Origin: Metopolophium dirhodum
Lineage: Eukaryota > Arthropoda > Insecta > Hemiptera > Aphididae
Direction of reading: 5' to 3'
Assembly: GCF_019925205.1 (NCBI RefSeq)
Contig: NC_083560.1
Span: forward strand, 126,887,062-126,951,061
DNA: 64,000 nt
Position 1 is the first letter of the stretch, and each line of letters starts with the position of its first letter. A program made the translations under genes and the position numbers. The notes under the pieces were generated by a model. The model was not told the DNA's origin, did no database searches, and worked only from the letters and a program-made list of their open reading frames with translations. This document shows positions 36,831 through 50,152 of this stretch, piece by piece.

Positions 36831-38640
36831 CATGGGTAAAAACTACAAAAAAGAAGTTGGGTATGGGAATATATTAAACGAAAAAAAGATAAAGCATTTT
36901 GCGAGTTATGAGACGAAGATGAAAATAATGAATATTCTTGTGTTGGTGGAACAACTGGGTGGAAACTGTGGTGGAACAACTGGGTGGAACAACAATTTAA
37001 TAAGACATTTAAAAATTATGCATAAAGTTAATCAGCCAGAGACATCAACATCCAAGAGGTATGCACAATAAATGTACATTTATGCCTATTATTTGCTGTA
37101 AATTTACTTTTTTTTTTAATTATCTCAAAAACAATTTAAAAAAAAAATTTAGATATAGATATTATTAGCACTGATTATATTATTTATTATATTAAAGATA
37201 TTAGTTAGATATTCATAAAATAAATTATTTTTATGTCTAAGATTTGAACATTTACTATCAGTTCCCTCGTATGTAGAACCAAATGATGTAAGAAATTCAT
37301 TAGCACAATTATTTTTTATTGATATTTTAAGTAAAAATTTGCACGAAACTAGATATTTAAATAAAAAAATAACAATTTAGTTATTTTGTTGTAATTCAAA
37401 AATATTTTTTGTAGGGATTTGAAACTTACACAGTTATACATATATATTATTATTTTAATTATATATACAATGCTATTTTTAAATCATTTTGATTAACCTA
37501 TTTAGTATTTACACCGTTCAACGGTAAAATTGTATAAATAGGTACCTATTAATATAAAAGTTATTAACAATAATAAATTAAATAAAAATGTACTATTTTC
37601 ATAATTTTTGGAAAAAATTATATCAAGATATCATAATATACTAATAGTAAAATATTTTACTAATGTCAATATACATCTATCTAATACTATAAAATATCTT
37701 TGGCTAACTAATATGATAAAATATAGGTACTTATTGCTTAATATATTACTGGCTGATATTCTGTCTATGATCAAAATCGTTTTTTGTATACAATAATATA
37801 TAATTGTTGAGTTCAAATTGAATTCACTTGATAACTACTGTACAGCAGAGCGTTACCCACTTGGCCACCATTTTTTATTTTATTGTACTTAATTTGTTTT
37901 ATGTATTTTATTACTTAGTCAACCAACACGTATCTGTTGGTTAATTTCATCAAATAATCTCAAAGTAATTGACCTTTAAAGACACAGATTCATTAACAAA
38001 ACCGCTAATCGTCAACTTCGAGTACCAATCACAGCTTTACACAACCAAGTCAAGATAATGTAATACCAAGAAAGCGTCGTTTGGCACATGATAGTGATAC
38101 TGATCGTAAATGTAACCCTGAAAGAACAGAGTCAATTCATAGAGTATTGGCCAAACTTATTTCTATGAACCAATTACCACTATCATTTTGTTCAAGCTCT
38201 GGATTCCGTAAATGTATGGCCATCATAGAGCAAAAAGATAATCAAAGAGAAAGCACTAAAAAAAAACTATATTTTATTAAGTCAACTGCTGAAGAAAAAA
38301 TACAGAACAATTTAAAAGCTGGTCAAAGTGTTGCATGCACATTGCATGCAAATCCAACAGATTGTTGGACTTCATTGGCCCAACATTCTTATATAACTAT
38401 AACTGCACATGCTTTAAATAATGATTGGTCTCCGACGTAATTTACTTTAACAATCCGAAAAATGGAAGAATGTCATACAGCTTTAAACATAGCAGAAAAA
38501 TTAAAAATGTATTCTCCCAGTGGGAAATTAAAAATAGGTTTTACAAATGTTGTTACAGATAATATAAAAAATTGAATAAATGCTGTCCAATTATATAATG
38601 GAGTATAAAAATGTGGAGGAATCCAAAATGTATGTAACCT
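36831..38640 (+). pseudogene. hAT (ZBED-like) transposase remnant split by an R1-type insertion
   Basis: The first part (36831-37071) starts MGKNYKKEVGY and ends in a BED-finger-like block, GGTTGWNNNLIRHLKIMHKV. It has a small tandem duplication (GGTGGAACAACTGGGTGGAA twice) and a stop at 37069. The second part resumes at about 38025 with SIHRVLAKLISMNQLPLSF, a typical pre-core hAT segment, and NPTDCWTSLAQHSYITITAH, the conserved D-C-W-T-S core block. After a stop at 38440 comes ECHTALNIAEKL and VTDNIKN near 38470-38575. The roughly 950 bp between the parts is R1-type sequence. Stops and the insertion make it inactive. Confidence 0.82.
37150..37875 (+). repeat. R1 repeat fragment, copy F, inserted in a hAT remnant
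   Basis: The right-end block is clear (GAGTTCAAATTGAATTC, CTGTACAGCAGAGCGTTACC, CACTTGGCCACC at 37808-37871). The left boundary is diffuse, and the internal modules are diverged. It lies between two parts of the same transposase remnant. Confidence 0.65.
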
Positions 38641-38974
38641 ATTAGTTTATTATCATACCATTTGATCGTTAACACTACCTGTAATACTATTAAAATGAAA
38701 ATAAAAAATTCAAAAACCTCAGAAGCACAATACAATGTAAACTAATATTGCAATATCAAACAATGCATAAAAACATTTTTGAGAAGAGCTAAACAACTTA
38801 ACATGTATTAGATTCTTGGGAGTAACATAATTAACACTAATAATGTGTAACTAAAAATTGATAGTAAGCTCAAAGAATGTTAAAACATTCATATATTTAA
38901 TTAAAACTTACATAATGAAATTATAAATACTTGTTATACAATACTTTTCTGGTAGGTAAATTTTATTTAATATT

Positions 38975-39850
38975 ATAAAATAAACAAATGAAAATTACTT
39001 AATAAATAAATTAAACCTAATCAGTTAAATACACAGTGTAATAAAAATTTGAATAAATTACTTGGTTGGCAATATACGAAATATACAACACAAGTTGTAG
39101 TTAATGAAAATGAAAAATGAAAACTTAAATTTAATTAATAAAAAATATACCTTAGATATTGTATCTAATATATGATATACATATTTAAATACATCCAATG
39201 ACTTAACTTTATTGTATAAGTAATTATAAAAATATTTGGCTAAAAGTTAAATTTGATTTTAAATTATAAAATAAACAAATGAAAATTACTTAATAAATAA
39301 ATTAAACCTAATCAGTTAAATACACAGTGTAATAAAAATTTGAATAAATTACTTGGTTGGCAGTATACGAAATATACAACACAAGTTATAGTTAATGAAA
39401 ATGAAAAATGAAAACTTAAATGTAATTTATAAAAAATATACCTTAAATATTGTATCTAATATATGATAATACATATTTAAATACATCCAATGACTGTACA
39501 GTAAAACTTAACTTTATTGTATAATTGATTATAACAATATTTGGCTAAAAGTTAAATTTGATTTTAAATTATAAAATAAACAAATGAAAATTACTTGATT
39601 ATTAAATTAAACCTAATCAATTAAATACATAATGTTATAAGAATTTGAATAAATTACTTGGTTGACAAAATATGAATATGCAACACAAGTTAAGGTTAAT
39701 GAAAACAATTCTTAAAACTTAAATTTATTAATAAAAATTATACTTTAATTATTGTGTCGAATATATGAAATGCATATTTAAATACATACAATGAATGTAC
39801 AGTAAAAACTTAACTTCATGTAGAAGTAGTTATGACAATAAAAATAGTTA
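38975..39850. repeat. Tandem repeat, three units of about 291-305 bp
   Basis: TAAACAAATGAAAATTACTT starts at 38981, 39272 and 39577, followed each time by the same series of phrases (AAATTAAACCTAATCA, GAATAAATTACTTGGTTG, CAACACAAGTT, AAATACAT, CAATGA). Units 1 and 2 are nearly identical; unit 3 is more diverged. The array lies about 400 bp beyond the stop codon of the zinc-finger gene. Confidence 0.88.
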
Positions 39851-40244
39851 AGAATTTTTAGGATAAAACAAAGTACAAAAGCATGAATTTGAAATTCAAG
39901 TAATTCACAAGTATTTTAATGTTATTTTTCCATATTATTATACTAACATTAAAATAACTTCAGATGTTATAATATTGTCATTTATAATGGCTTAAAATTC
40001 TATTTATGAACATGTATAATATGAATATGGGACATAACATGCCAAATCTTTCTTGTGATGTTAAGTTTGATTTAAGCCTGAAATCATTGTCACACTTTTC
40101 ACATTTGAATGAAGTAAATCATGTGTAATCTTAAATATTTTTCTGTTTTTAAGGTTTTCAAACAAATTTCACACTGAGCAAAATTATAGTTAATTATTTT
40201 TAGAAAAGTATTTTGTCTCATAATTCTCGACGTGTTAATTTTTA

Positions 40245-43200
40245 TTAGATAGCACTGTGGTTTTCCCAAATGTGATTACCTAGAGCAAGGTTTGTTTCAT
40301 ACTGCTGACCACAGGCATTACACTTATACATATTTAAAGTATGTATCTTTGCATGATTTTGTAATGTAATATTGTCAGCAAACTTCATATTACATATTTT
40401 GCAAATGTATTTCATAATATTTTTTTTATTTACTGATATAATTTGCCCGCCGGTTCTTTGATATGTAGAGTTTGTTCCTTCATGATGTTTAAAAAATTGT
40501 TTGTGTACACTTCTTAAATGTACTTCGTAAGAAAATTTATTTTTTAATGTAATTCCACAAACATTACAGTTCACAGGTTTATAAGTTTGTTTGTGAATCA
40601 TGGATATGTGGCGAATTAAATTATATTCACTACAGTATATTTTACCACATAACTCACATTTAACACCATTAATGTGATTACTTCTATTTCGTTTTTTAAC
40701 CGCTGGTTTTTGTTGAATTTTGTCCATTAACTTGTCTTTTTGTGAACCGATATTATCATAAGTATTCAAGTACGTTTTATCTAAAACAGTTTTATTTGAT
40801 GTAAACTCTGGAAGGTAACTTTTACAATGGCGACGACATTCCTTGCTCATTGACATATGATTTTTCCACTGAGATATTGAGTTACATTCTTTTTTGCAAT
40901 GTCGACATTTTATTTTATCTTTATGACTTATAGATTCAATCTTTAGTTTAGAATGTGACTTTCGGTGAACATTCAATTGGAACGGAGTAGAGAATTTTTT
41001 CTCACACACATCACAGGGATGTTCTACATGAATACGCATGTGATTAGTTAGGGCACCAAGATGTGCAAAATGTTTGTTGCAAAATACGCAAAATGTTGAT
41101 TTCTTCTTATTGCTTTTATTGACATGGTTGATCAGATTGTTATTTTTGTTATTTACCGGAACTGATAATTTGTTTTCGTATTCATTAGTCAACTCTATGT
41201 TTTCAGACAGAATGATTGATTCATTACAATCAATTGATGTAAGTTGTTTTTGTGTGTTTGCATTTATATTATGCTTCATCATCATATGATTTGCAAAATA
41301 ACACCGCTTTGTAAATTTCCTATTACATAAATTACAGAAATTCGTTTTTTTAGTTGACGATGATTTGGTTTCTTTTTTTTGGTTTCTTGACATTGTCGCA
41401 GAATCAGTGTTGCTTGTTGTCTTGCATTTTATATCATTTAAGTTTGTAACAACTTGAGGTTCCATGTTTCTAGAATTATTAGGGTCAAATGTATTAGATT
41501 CAGTTTCGAAAAGATTAAACTGAACTGTTGACACATTTAAATCTATTTGCTGTTGATGATAGGTCATATGGGCTGTCCAAAGAACTACAGAGTTAAATGT
41601 TTTATCGCACACAATACATTCATGCATATTACACTCCCTGTGATCACTCATGTGTAATGCAAATGAATGTATATCTGTAGATGGAGGATTTTTACAAATT
41701 CTGCATGTAAATATAAGCTTATTTTGTGATGTCTGACCATAATCATCAGTGCACAATCCATTTTCAATATTAGGCGATTTTCTAATACAGAAATAAGGTG
41801 TGTCTCTAACTATAGATGCAATACTATCTCTTCTTTCATGGTATTTTTTGTGTTCAATAAACTTAGAGCAATCAATAAAAAGTCCGCAAAATTTGCATTT
41901 ATACATGGAATCGTGATGTTTTTGAATGTGTCTGTTCAAACCAAATTTTAACTTAAACAGTTTTCCACAAAATTTACATTTATTAGTTTTACAATGTACT
42001 TGTCTTTTGTGTTCGGCCAAGTGGTTTTTTAAAAGATAATTTAAAACAAAACTTTTTCCACAAATATTACAACGAAATAATTTATCATTTGTATTTCCAT
42101 GATTTAAGTAAATATTATTATCTGCGACATCCTGTGAGAAAATAAATGATTTGTCAATAAAATGATTAATTAATGTTAATGTATTCTTGTTGTATGCTAT
42201 CTACCACTCATAACACACAGTGTTGAATGCGATTTACCACCAAATGTACATCTATACTCTATTCCAAATATGTTAGGTTCTCATATGTGCAATCCCGTTG
42301 GCTGGTGTCAGATTATCTTAAAAATGCTAGCAAAGATACTTTTTATTGTTCTATTGTAGTTGTTAACAGTGGTGTATAAAGCGTGGTAATCGGTCGAAAA
42401 GTATGTTTTGAAAAAAGTTGAATTAACTAGTAGAAAGTATTTTTTAGATATTTTAGACTATTGGACAACCAGTCCGAGCACATTTATATTGTCAGACAGA
42501 AAGTCCAAAAATACAAAATATTCTATTAAATTTTCATTTATTTATATATATAATTTTCATTTATAATTATATGAATAACTAGCTGATCCTGTGCATTTCA
42601 TTGCCCATTAAAAATACTAATCCTATATGATTCAAAATTTGTGTTCAATTCTTCATTTAATACCCGCATAATGCTCGTAAATTCCCGTAGATTTACCACA
42701 TCTTAATCTCCATTAAAAATTTTTAACACAGTCATAACAGTGGTTAGTAGTCACTCTCATTTTGATGGTTATGACCAGGGTTGGGATGTTATAGCATTTG
42801 CATAATTCTTATGAGATGCTTAAATATTATCAACTAAATTATTACGATAATTTTGTATTAGGTATTTGGTTCTAATTTTTGTTATTTGCTGATTTTGATG
42901 AGTTTTTTGTCGATTTCTACTGTGGTTATTAATCGCCGGTTACCAACGAACAAGCGTTGAATGCGTTGTATAGTCAATTCATTTGGATTCTGATCAGAGT
43001 GACTAAATTATTTCAAATCTTAAGTAACTACCTATAATAATTAGTAAGTGATTATAAAATTATTAATTAATAAATTAAAAACTTTTTTTTTTGCATATTT
43101 TGTTGTTTTTATTGCATATTTTTAGCGCATATTTATGCAAATTTTAAGTGCTATAAAATTCCAACCCTGGTTATGACTTGTGAGTTATGACTAAATATAA

Positions 43201-44296
43201 AATATAAGTATAAAACGATATTCAATTATAAAAACTATTTTATTTTTTTTAACCAGTATCAATCAAATTATAAACAAAAATATATTATTATTATTATTTA
43301 AAAATTCTCAAATTTGCAACATTAAAAATGTAGGGCTATTTTTTGAAATAAAATATAGCCTATAGATCCTTGGGTTAGTAAGAACTTATCTTATTTTAAA
43401 TACTATTATTATTATTGTAGAGTGATTGATGTTTGTATTGACTATTGTTTTAAATTAATAATATAATTTGTAAACTGTAGGTAAGTATAAGGATTAATTA
43501 TGAATATTTTGCTCATTGCTCACTGTGATACAAAATACGCTATGCTAAATCTAATAGCAATCATGGTGTTATTATCCAGAATTGATTAGGCGACCAAGTA
43601 ATAAGGTGCGCCCCCTAGTCAGTTATAAATAATAACACTATGATCACTAGCAGATTTAGCGTAGCATATTTTGTATCGCAGTGAGCAATTTATAGTATTT
43701 ATAATCAATGGTATAAGGAATAATAATCGTTCATCGTTCAATTGTATACTTTTTTAAATAAAATATTTTTGTTACTGTCACATATTAATCAGAATAGCCA
43801 ATAGAATTATCAAGTTAAATGTTATAAAATATTTAATCTGACTTGTGAAAAATAATAACGTAGGTACAATACTAGGTGATTTCAAGCGATAAACCTACAA
43901 CAAGAATTTATTATTTAAAAATGATATTACCTGACATTCCAAGGGTAACTCCATATTACTTTGGTTGTCAACATATTTGGTAATTTCGATTCTACTTTCC
44001 CACATACAATCATCCAATATATCAGTTTCAAGCTTAATAACTTTCTCGATATTTTCAGATACCAAAGAAACATGATTATCTTCAACTGTATACCATGCAG
44101 GATTTTCAATAGTGTTTTCAACATATAATTCACTATAAAATTAAAAATTTAACTAGTTAATAATATTTTATAAAATGTAATTATTAAATTAAAAATGAAA
44201 AAAAATAATATGAAGATTTCATTTGTGCAAATACCTGGTAACAGCATTAGCATCATCAGTGACTTCAACTTGTATGAATTCTTTCATTGAAGCCAT
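40245..44296 (-). CDS. C2H2 zinc-finger protein with about 13 fingers
   Basis: Three exons: 44235-44296 (ATG at 44294-44296), 43931-44132 and 40245-42131. Introns of 102 bp and about 1.8 kb are GT-AG with matching phases, giving 716 aa. Residues 1-88 are acidic (starting MASMKEFIQVEVTDDANAV) and match no known domain. From residue 109 there are about 13 C2H2 fingers, single or in small groups, from FRCNICGKSF to YKCNACGQQY near the C-terminus. Some are degenerate (CRICKNPPS, CRHCKKECNS). Lys/Ser-rich linkers (about 325-350 and 540-560) suit nuclear targeting. Most likely a DNA-binding transcription factor; targets are unknown. No ZAD, BTB or SET domain was seen. The large intron holds a hAT MITE and a hairpin element. 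Confidence 0.94.
42776..43169. mobile_element. hAT-type MITE in intron 2 of the zinc-finger gene
   Basis: GTTATGAC is duplicated on both sides (42768-42775 and 43170-43177). The ends CAGGGTTGGGATGTTATAGC and, read inward, CAGGGTTGGAATTTTATAGC are inverted matches. The interior of the 394-bp element has GCATATTT-type repeats and no open frame. Confidence 0.92.
43517..43687. mobile_element. Hairpin (foldback) element in intron 2 of the zinc-finger gene
   Basis: Arms 43517-43577 and about 43628-43687 are inverted copies; both contain GCTCACTG, GATACAAAATA and GCTAAATCT blocks, then GTGTTATTAT. The loop is about 50 bases. The right flank TATTTATAATCAATGG is nearly the same as that of the hairpin at 8371-8482, and the outer arms share TACAAAATA. 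They look like members of one family. Confidence 0.75.
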
Positions 44297-47200
44297 TTAA
44301 AAATATTCTAAAGATCAAAATATTTATTAATTCAAAGTACACATTAAATCTAATTATCTAAATCTTATTTGAACTCGTAATTTATTAATCATATCTATTT
44401 AATAGTAATTTTTTTTTATGTAATATACAACTGGAAAATGTATAATAATATTTGTTTACAGTTAAAACTGACTGCTATCCTATAGGTAGTTTGATTTAAA
44501 GTTCACTAGCCTAATAAGGAAGAACCCGAAAACTGGGAAATAATTCTGGAAATATTTGACGAGGAGGACACAAATTATTGTGAATTTGGTGAAGTCTAGA
44601 CAATAGTACATCTACTGATTTGCAATAATTTTTCAACTATATATGCAACATAGCATGAATAGTATCTGAGAATGACAGATTCAGTCTTTTATAAAGATAG
44701 CAGACTACTGAAGCCACAATATTTAAAAAAGGTACTGATTATACATCAACTTTATTATTCATTATTTGACTTCTGAACTGTCTGATAAAATGTTTTATTT
44801 ATATATGTATATCATGCTATTTAAATTGATCTGACAACCCTTTTGAAGGAAATAAAAATACCAAGTGGTTGAAAATAACGGGCTAAAAATTAATATTTAG
44901 TGTAGCAAAAATTATTACTACCTACTTGATGATAATTAAAATTTATCTGATTTAGTAATCTTTTAAATTTTAAAATTATTTTACTGGAAAGCGAACTGTG
45001 CATACAATGCAACATAATACATTATACAATATAATGAGGAGTGTATTCTCATCCCTGCGTATAAGTTGACCGAAGTTTCTTAACTTGAAAAAAGTATACT
45101 TACATGGTTTTGATGTAGTTTAGTTATTATAATTTTATGTTAGGTATAAATTAAAATATTAGTTGTTAATTAATACTGGCATGCTGTTATATTAGGTAAT
45201 GGCTTATGAAATTGTATTTTATTTGGCCTTACAGTGATACATATCTTGAATTAAGTTAGGTATGTACAACAATGTTCATAAAATATTGACTATGGAATAA
45301 TAATTAAAATTTATAAAATATAAACGTTAAAAAAATAAATTAAATGGGAAAATATTTAATATAATTTCAGTTATAAAAACAGAGAAATTATTTTGAAGAC
45401 AAAAGACATAAATATTAGAGTTGGTAGACATAATAGTAAAGCAACAAAAATGTCTACCAAACTTATCTTTCACAGAATTTAAACAGATAGTTTAATAATG
45501 GTTTAACATATTGCACAGTCTCAATACAAACTGTTATATTATTATGTATACAATTTTTACATATGAGAAGTTACAGTGTACCTACTTGTTTAATTTTGTT
45601 TCTTAAAATTCAATTAACACTAATGTATAATACAATATATAATAATAATATTATAATCATAATGGTATCGGGTAATTTTTAAATGGACCAAATGTTTTAG
45701 TTTCTATATATTATAATGTACTGTAATATGTTAATTATACAAATGAAAAGCAGGATAAATCAAAACTCAAGAAATGATTGGAAAATGTTTGCACATAATT
45801 AATAAAAGTAACAGAAGGTACCTTTCAACTGACACTATAATATGATGTTAGCAACAAAAATTACTTATAAATTATTTGACTTCCGGCCCGAGACAAAAAA
45901 ACTCAAGAAAACTACCCATAATAAAACTAAATAAGTTCAAATAAGAAAAAACTTAATAATGTAACCAAGAATGGTTATGACTTATGATAGTAAAGTCAAC
46001 TTACTATTTTCTCATTTGGTAATGGGTGACAAGCCGATCGTGACCACGCACACAGCAAAACTGTTTGTCAAGCCGCGCACCAGAAACTCAATGCATCACA
46101 CACAACCTTGTGTCAGTTTCACATGCTGAAATATCAAAAGCCTCAGGGCAATGTGCGTTGACTAAATACAATATCAAGGAAACTGAAGCCTGGATTCAGT
46201 ACAGTGGCGTGATCAGTAGACCGAAGTTTTGGACGTTTCGGTATTAAGTGTTCGTGCGGGCAAGTTGTGTTCGAAACCGATGTCTGATCGCAGAATAACC
46301 TATTGTGGTTTGATTATACAGAAGTTCCGAAATAAATTCAAACCGTAAACCGTTGTGGTTGTCTCAGCGCTCGGAATTATAGCAAACAGATATTAAAACA
46401 CCATTACCGAAATGAACGTTCATCGTAGCGTAAACTTTAAACTTCTAAAAAATAGTATAATAATATTATATACCGATATATCGCATCGACGAGGAATCGC
46501 GGACGCCAGACGGGTAAACTTCGTTTATTATATCATGCCAATAACCATATTATTGTGCAGTAGTGCTCCGTCGTTGTTTGTTAACTGTTATCAGTTAGAA
46601 CACTATGCCAAACTCTGCTTCTGATAACGTCCCGAAATGAGTCGCACGATTAAACTGCCACAGGCTGCGCTACGTACGCTAGGGTTGCTACTTTAACCCG
46701 CGTAATATAAGGATTATTCATGTTTTTTGCGTTTTTTGGAAAATATGTTATGCATTAATTTGTATCATGACCCTCTTAAGATTTTATAGCTATAATATTT
46801 TGTTTTAGTCGTCAAGAGTTAGCCATGAGAGGTCATGACGATAGTGGGCCTATTTTTAACTGTGAAAAAGATAACAATGACTGACATTTTCGAGTCATTT
46901 TAGGTACCTACTTTACCTACCTTAAAAAAAAATATATTAGGTAGTATTTTTGAGATAATATTTATTATTACAACATATTATAATATTTAACAACAATGCG
47001 CTTTGATCTTGAATTTTGGTAGAAGATCCATTTTACGTACAAAACGTATAAATTACCTATACGGCTATAATAACATTAAAAGATAAAAGTTAAACATTCA
47101 AATGAATTAATTAATTAATATACCTAATTTTTTGTTTAAGGTTCATAAGTTATAATTCGTTTTTAAATTACTTACAGCTTGTCCCGTCAAAATATTAACG

Positions 47201-48440
47201 TATTACGTAATTACACGCATCTCTGGCGGTGAAATCCCGTCCCGTTTCTGCAATAATTTATATTTTTCCCTAATTTTTTTTTTTAAAAGATAGGGTATAA
47301 TACAGTGTATTCACGGCGTTCACGCTAAGAGGTACCTCTATTATTTTTAAATTACTAACAAAATAACTAAAATTTAGATTTTCAGTTTAAATATCTACAG
47401 TCATTTAAATTTAAACTTAAAATGTCTATAAAAATAAAGTGTCAATATATTTTTTAGATTTTCGGTTAATTTTTCAAAAAAAAAAATATATTTTACTTTA
47501 TCAATACCTTAATAAAAGTTTAATAATATTAAATTTTAATTAATAATTAAATTAAGTATATTTTACTCTTAGGGCAGTTGAAACAGACAATTATGGCCAA
47601 ATAAATAATGTATAGGCATCTATATATGGAATGTCCATACATACATAAAATAATGTTCATTTAAGAGAGCTATGATATCTAAAAATTCTAAAACATATCA
47701 AATGCTACCATTGCAAATACCCTTAAACTTATTAATTTACTATTGAAAACTTCTAAAAGGGAAACATTTTTTCTTAGTACAATAATGCCACCAGTGGCCA
47801 GTGTTCAAATTTTGTCAAAATCTTTATATTCATTATAACCTATTTACTATGTGATCTAGTAATAATTTCTATCATTTATAATTTACTATACAACAAGGCA
47901 TAGATGATAGAAAAACCTGACAAATGAAATAACTTTTGTTTTAATTAATATTTAACATTTTTTTTTTTTTATTTATATGTTTATAATTTGCAGATGATTG
48001 GGCTACATCTTAATCTATACCCTGTCCTTCTATTTCTAGGTCTGAATAGGTTCAGCGATTTAGAATGGTTAGTTGACTGTTTACATGTAGCTTATCTTAC
48101 TTTTTATTTTAATGATGCGACATGGGATTTGAATAATTTACAATTAAAACATTAAAATAACATAAAAAACTCTATATAATTTACAACATAAATATAATAA
48201 GATATATATCAAAAATAACAATAACATTTTAAATAATAAGATAATATAATATAACAACTTAACAAATACATAAGTCTTTACAGAAATGAAGAGGATGGAT
48301 CAGAGTTGACTATATACATTCAATGTAAGTAGTATAAACAAGTTGATCATGTAAACCATAATTTATTGAGGAGGTAGAAATTGGAAAATGAACAAAATAA
48401 TAAATAACTTTAATAACAATATAAATATATCATAGATATA
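44297..48440. other. Upstream region of the zinc-finger gene and intergenic DNA
   Basis: A GC- and CpG-richer island at 46020-46700 in otherwise AT-rich DNA is the best candidate for the promoter or an untranslated first exon of the minus-strand zinc-finger gene. The two short plus-strand frames in it (46065-46247, 46412-46624) have no recognised features. R1-like scraps lie at 47340-47560. Around 44520-44600 a short acidic frame (EEPENWEIILEIFDEED) is followed by stops and was not assigned. Confidence 0.4.
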
Positions 48441-48451
48441 TTTCCTTATGT

Positions 48452-48545
48452 TACTTGAGGAGGGAATATTTTAACAGCTACTGTATTATTCCTATGAAGT
48501 GTTTTCTATACTACACCATAGCAACTCTTGAAATTTCCTTAACTA
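48452..48545 (-). pseudogene. Extra degenerate copy of the receptor kinase first exon
   Basis: The minus strand shows a decayed version of the ATP-binding exon found at 49870-49992 (EISR, then a stop, then TVAVK-like and PPQ blocks), ending at the same donor-like GTAACAT. It lies downstream of the pseudogene's last exon. Confidence 0.6.
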
Positions 48546-48633
48546 GTCGACGGAATCTATAAATAAACAGGAAATAATTTGTTATACAAATTAAACATAA
48601 ATAAATCAATAAAATTGTTTAGTGAGCTTTCTA

Positions 48634-49992
48634 TTATGCACTGTAGCGATCTCTTGCCTTTACCTCATCTAATTCTATTGGTAGATTGAGAGACCAGCGA
48701 CTCCATTGGGTTTCATTTCGACGATATTGCCATCTACTGCAGCGTTCAAATACACACCTGACCGATATTCTGTCTTCGGCACAATGTGTCCAACATTCTT
48801 CAATTGTTTGACATAAATCTCTTAATCCCTAAGAATAATTTTAACAGTGATAATATATTAGATGCAATATTTTAAGAACATTTTTTATAATTTCTTACTG
48901 AATGTGATTTCTTCCAGTTATCTTTAAAAGCTGGTTTCAATCGTTTATTCACTACACATTTTGCTATATCTTTAAATGATGGATGTTGTTCAATTTCTTC
49001 TTCAAAAGGTAACATATATTCTGGTACAGCTCCTAGTTGTGCTGAACATCTAGTTGCCAATTACTATAATATTAATCCACATGCATACATGTCTACACTT
49101 AAAAATGTACCTCTTGAATAATCGATGGAACCATCTAGTACTTCTGGTGCCATGAATCGTGATGTGCAAACCTGAATAGTTAATTAAAATTAATTGTATT
49201 CCTTTTTGTTGGAGGTAATTATGGGTATTTACCCGTGTATGTACATCACCACATAACTTGCCATGTCGCAAAACCACAGCGACGCCAAAATCAGAAATAC
49301 ATGCAGAGAAATCATGTTTTAGTAGAACATTTTTGCTTTTAAGATCTCTGTGAACAATGATGGGCTTACATTGATCGAAACGTTCTGATAGAATTTCTTC
49401 ATGTAAATGCATCAAACCTCTGAAACAAAATAGTGATTAAAAAACCTAAATATGTTATACAAACAGTAGGTACAATACTTTACCTTGCCGTACAATATTT
49501 AATATGGCAAAGCTCATTCCAAGTTAATATATTAGATTTTAAGTAGTCATATAATGGATCCACAATCATGGTAAGCAATGATCAACCAATATTCACTTTT
49601 GACTGCGTCAATAACATTAGGACATTCTTCAGCCCCAATGAAGGATAGTATATTGTCATGTTTCATGATAATCGACTTCCTCTAGAATTAGTTGAGGAAA
49701 TTTCAAGGGGTCGCTATGGTGTAATATGGAAAGCACTTCATAAGAATGTGTGGTAATTGATAAATTGTTAAATTGTTAAATTGTTCTATCAACCATGAGT
49801 TTTTATCCTTAAATAAAATAATAATCTACAATTATAAAAAAAAAAATAATAATTAATTAAAATTGTTACCTGAGGAGGGTACATTTTAACAGCTACTGTA
49901 TCATTCTTATGAAGTGCTTTCCATACTACACCATAGCGACCCCTTGAAATTTCCTCAACTAATTCTAGAGGAAGTCGATTATCATGAAACAT
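48634..49992 (-). pseudogene. Type II activin/TGF-beta receptor kinase pseudogene, introns retained
   Basis: Exons on the minus strand are 49870-49992, 49484-49663, 49233-49419, 48899-49171 and 48634-48828. In order they show the glycine loop and VAVK lysine (EEISRGRYGVVWKA, TVAVKMY), IGAEECPNVIDAVKSEYWLI, the catalytic loop VHRDLKSKNVLL and ISDFGVA, then MAPEVLDGSIDY, EYMLPFEEEIEQHPS and LCQTIEECWTHCAEDRIS. This is the exon-by-exon pattern of ACVR2/Punt-type kinases. Breaks: a one-base insertion near 49556 (GGATCC for GGATC); adjacent TAG and TAA at 49061-49066 where Trp-Glu is expected; and an inverted exon copy where the start of exon 2 should be. The ligand-binding and membrane parts are missing. 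Retained introns show it arose by DNA duplication, not retrotransposition. Confidence 0.85.
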
Positions 49993-50118
49993 GACAATAT
50001 ACTATCCATCATTGGGGCTGAAGAACGTCCTAATGTTATTGACGCAGTCAAAAGTGAATATTGGTTGATCACTGCTTATCATGATTGTGGATCATTATAT
50101 GACTACTTAAAACCTAAT
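49531..50118. repeat. Palindrome built from two kinase exons
   Basis: 49531-49748 and 49902-50118 are inverted copies about 217 bp long, separated by 153 bp. Each arm holds exon 2 and exon 1 of the kinase pseudogene placed head to head, so exon 1 also reads on the plus strand at 49660-49752 and exon 2 at 49988-50115 (IIGAEERPNVIDAVKSEYW). The arms differ at only a handful of positions, suggesting a fairly recent event or ongoing gene conversion. Confidence 0.85.
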
Positions 50119-50152
50119 GATCCATAATCATGGTAAGCAGTTATCAACCAAT

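Noticed and set aside
44500..44900. Possible Harbinger-type or other transposase scrap beginning with an acidic frame
   Set aside because: Only one short open segment; the following frames are full of stops and show no conserved block.
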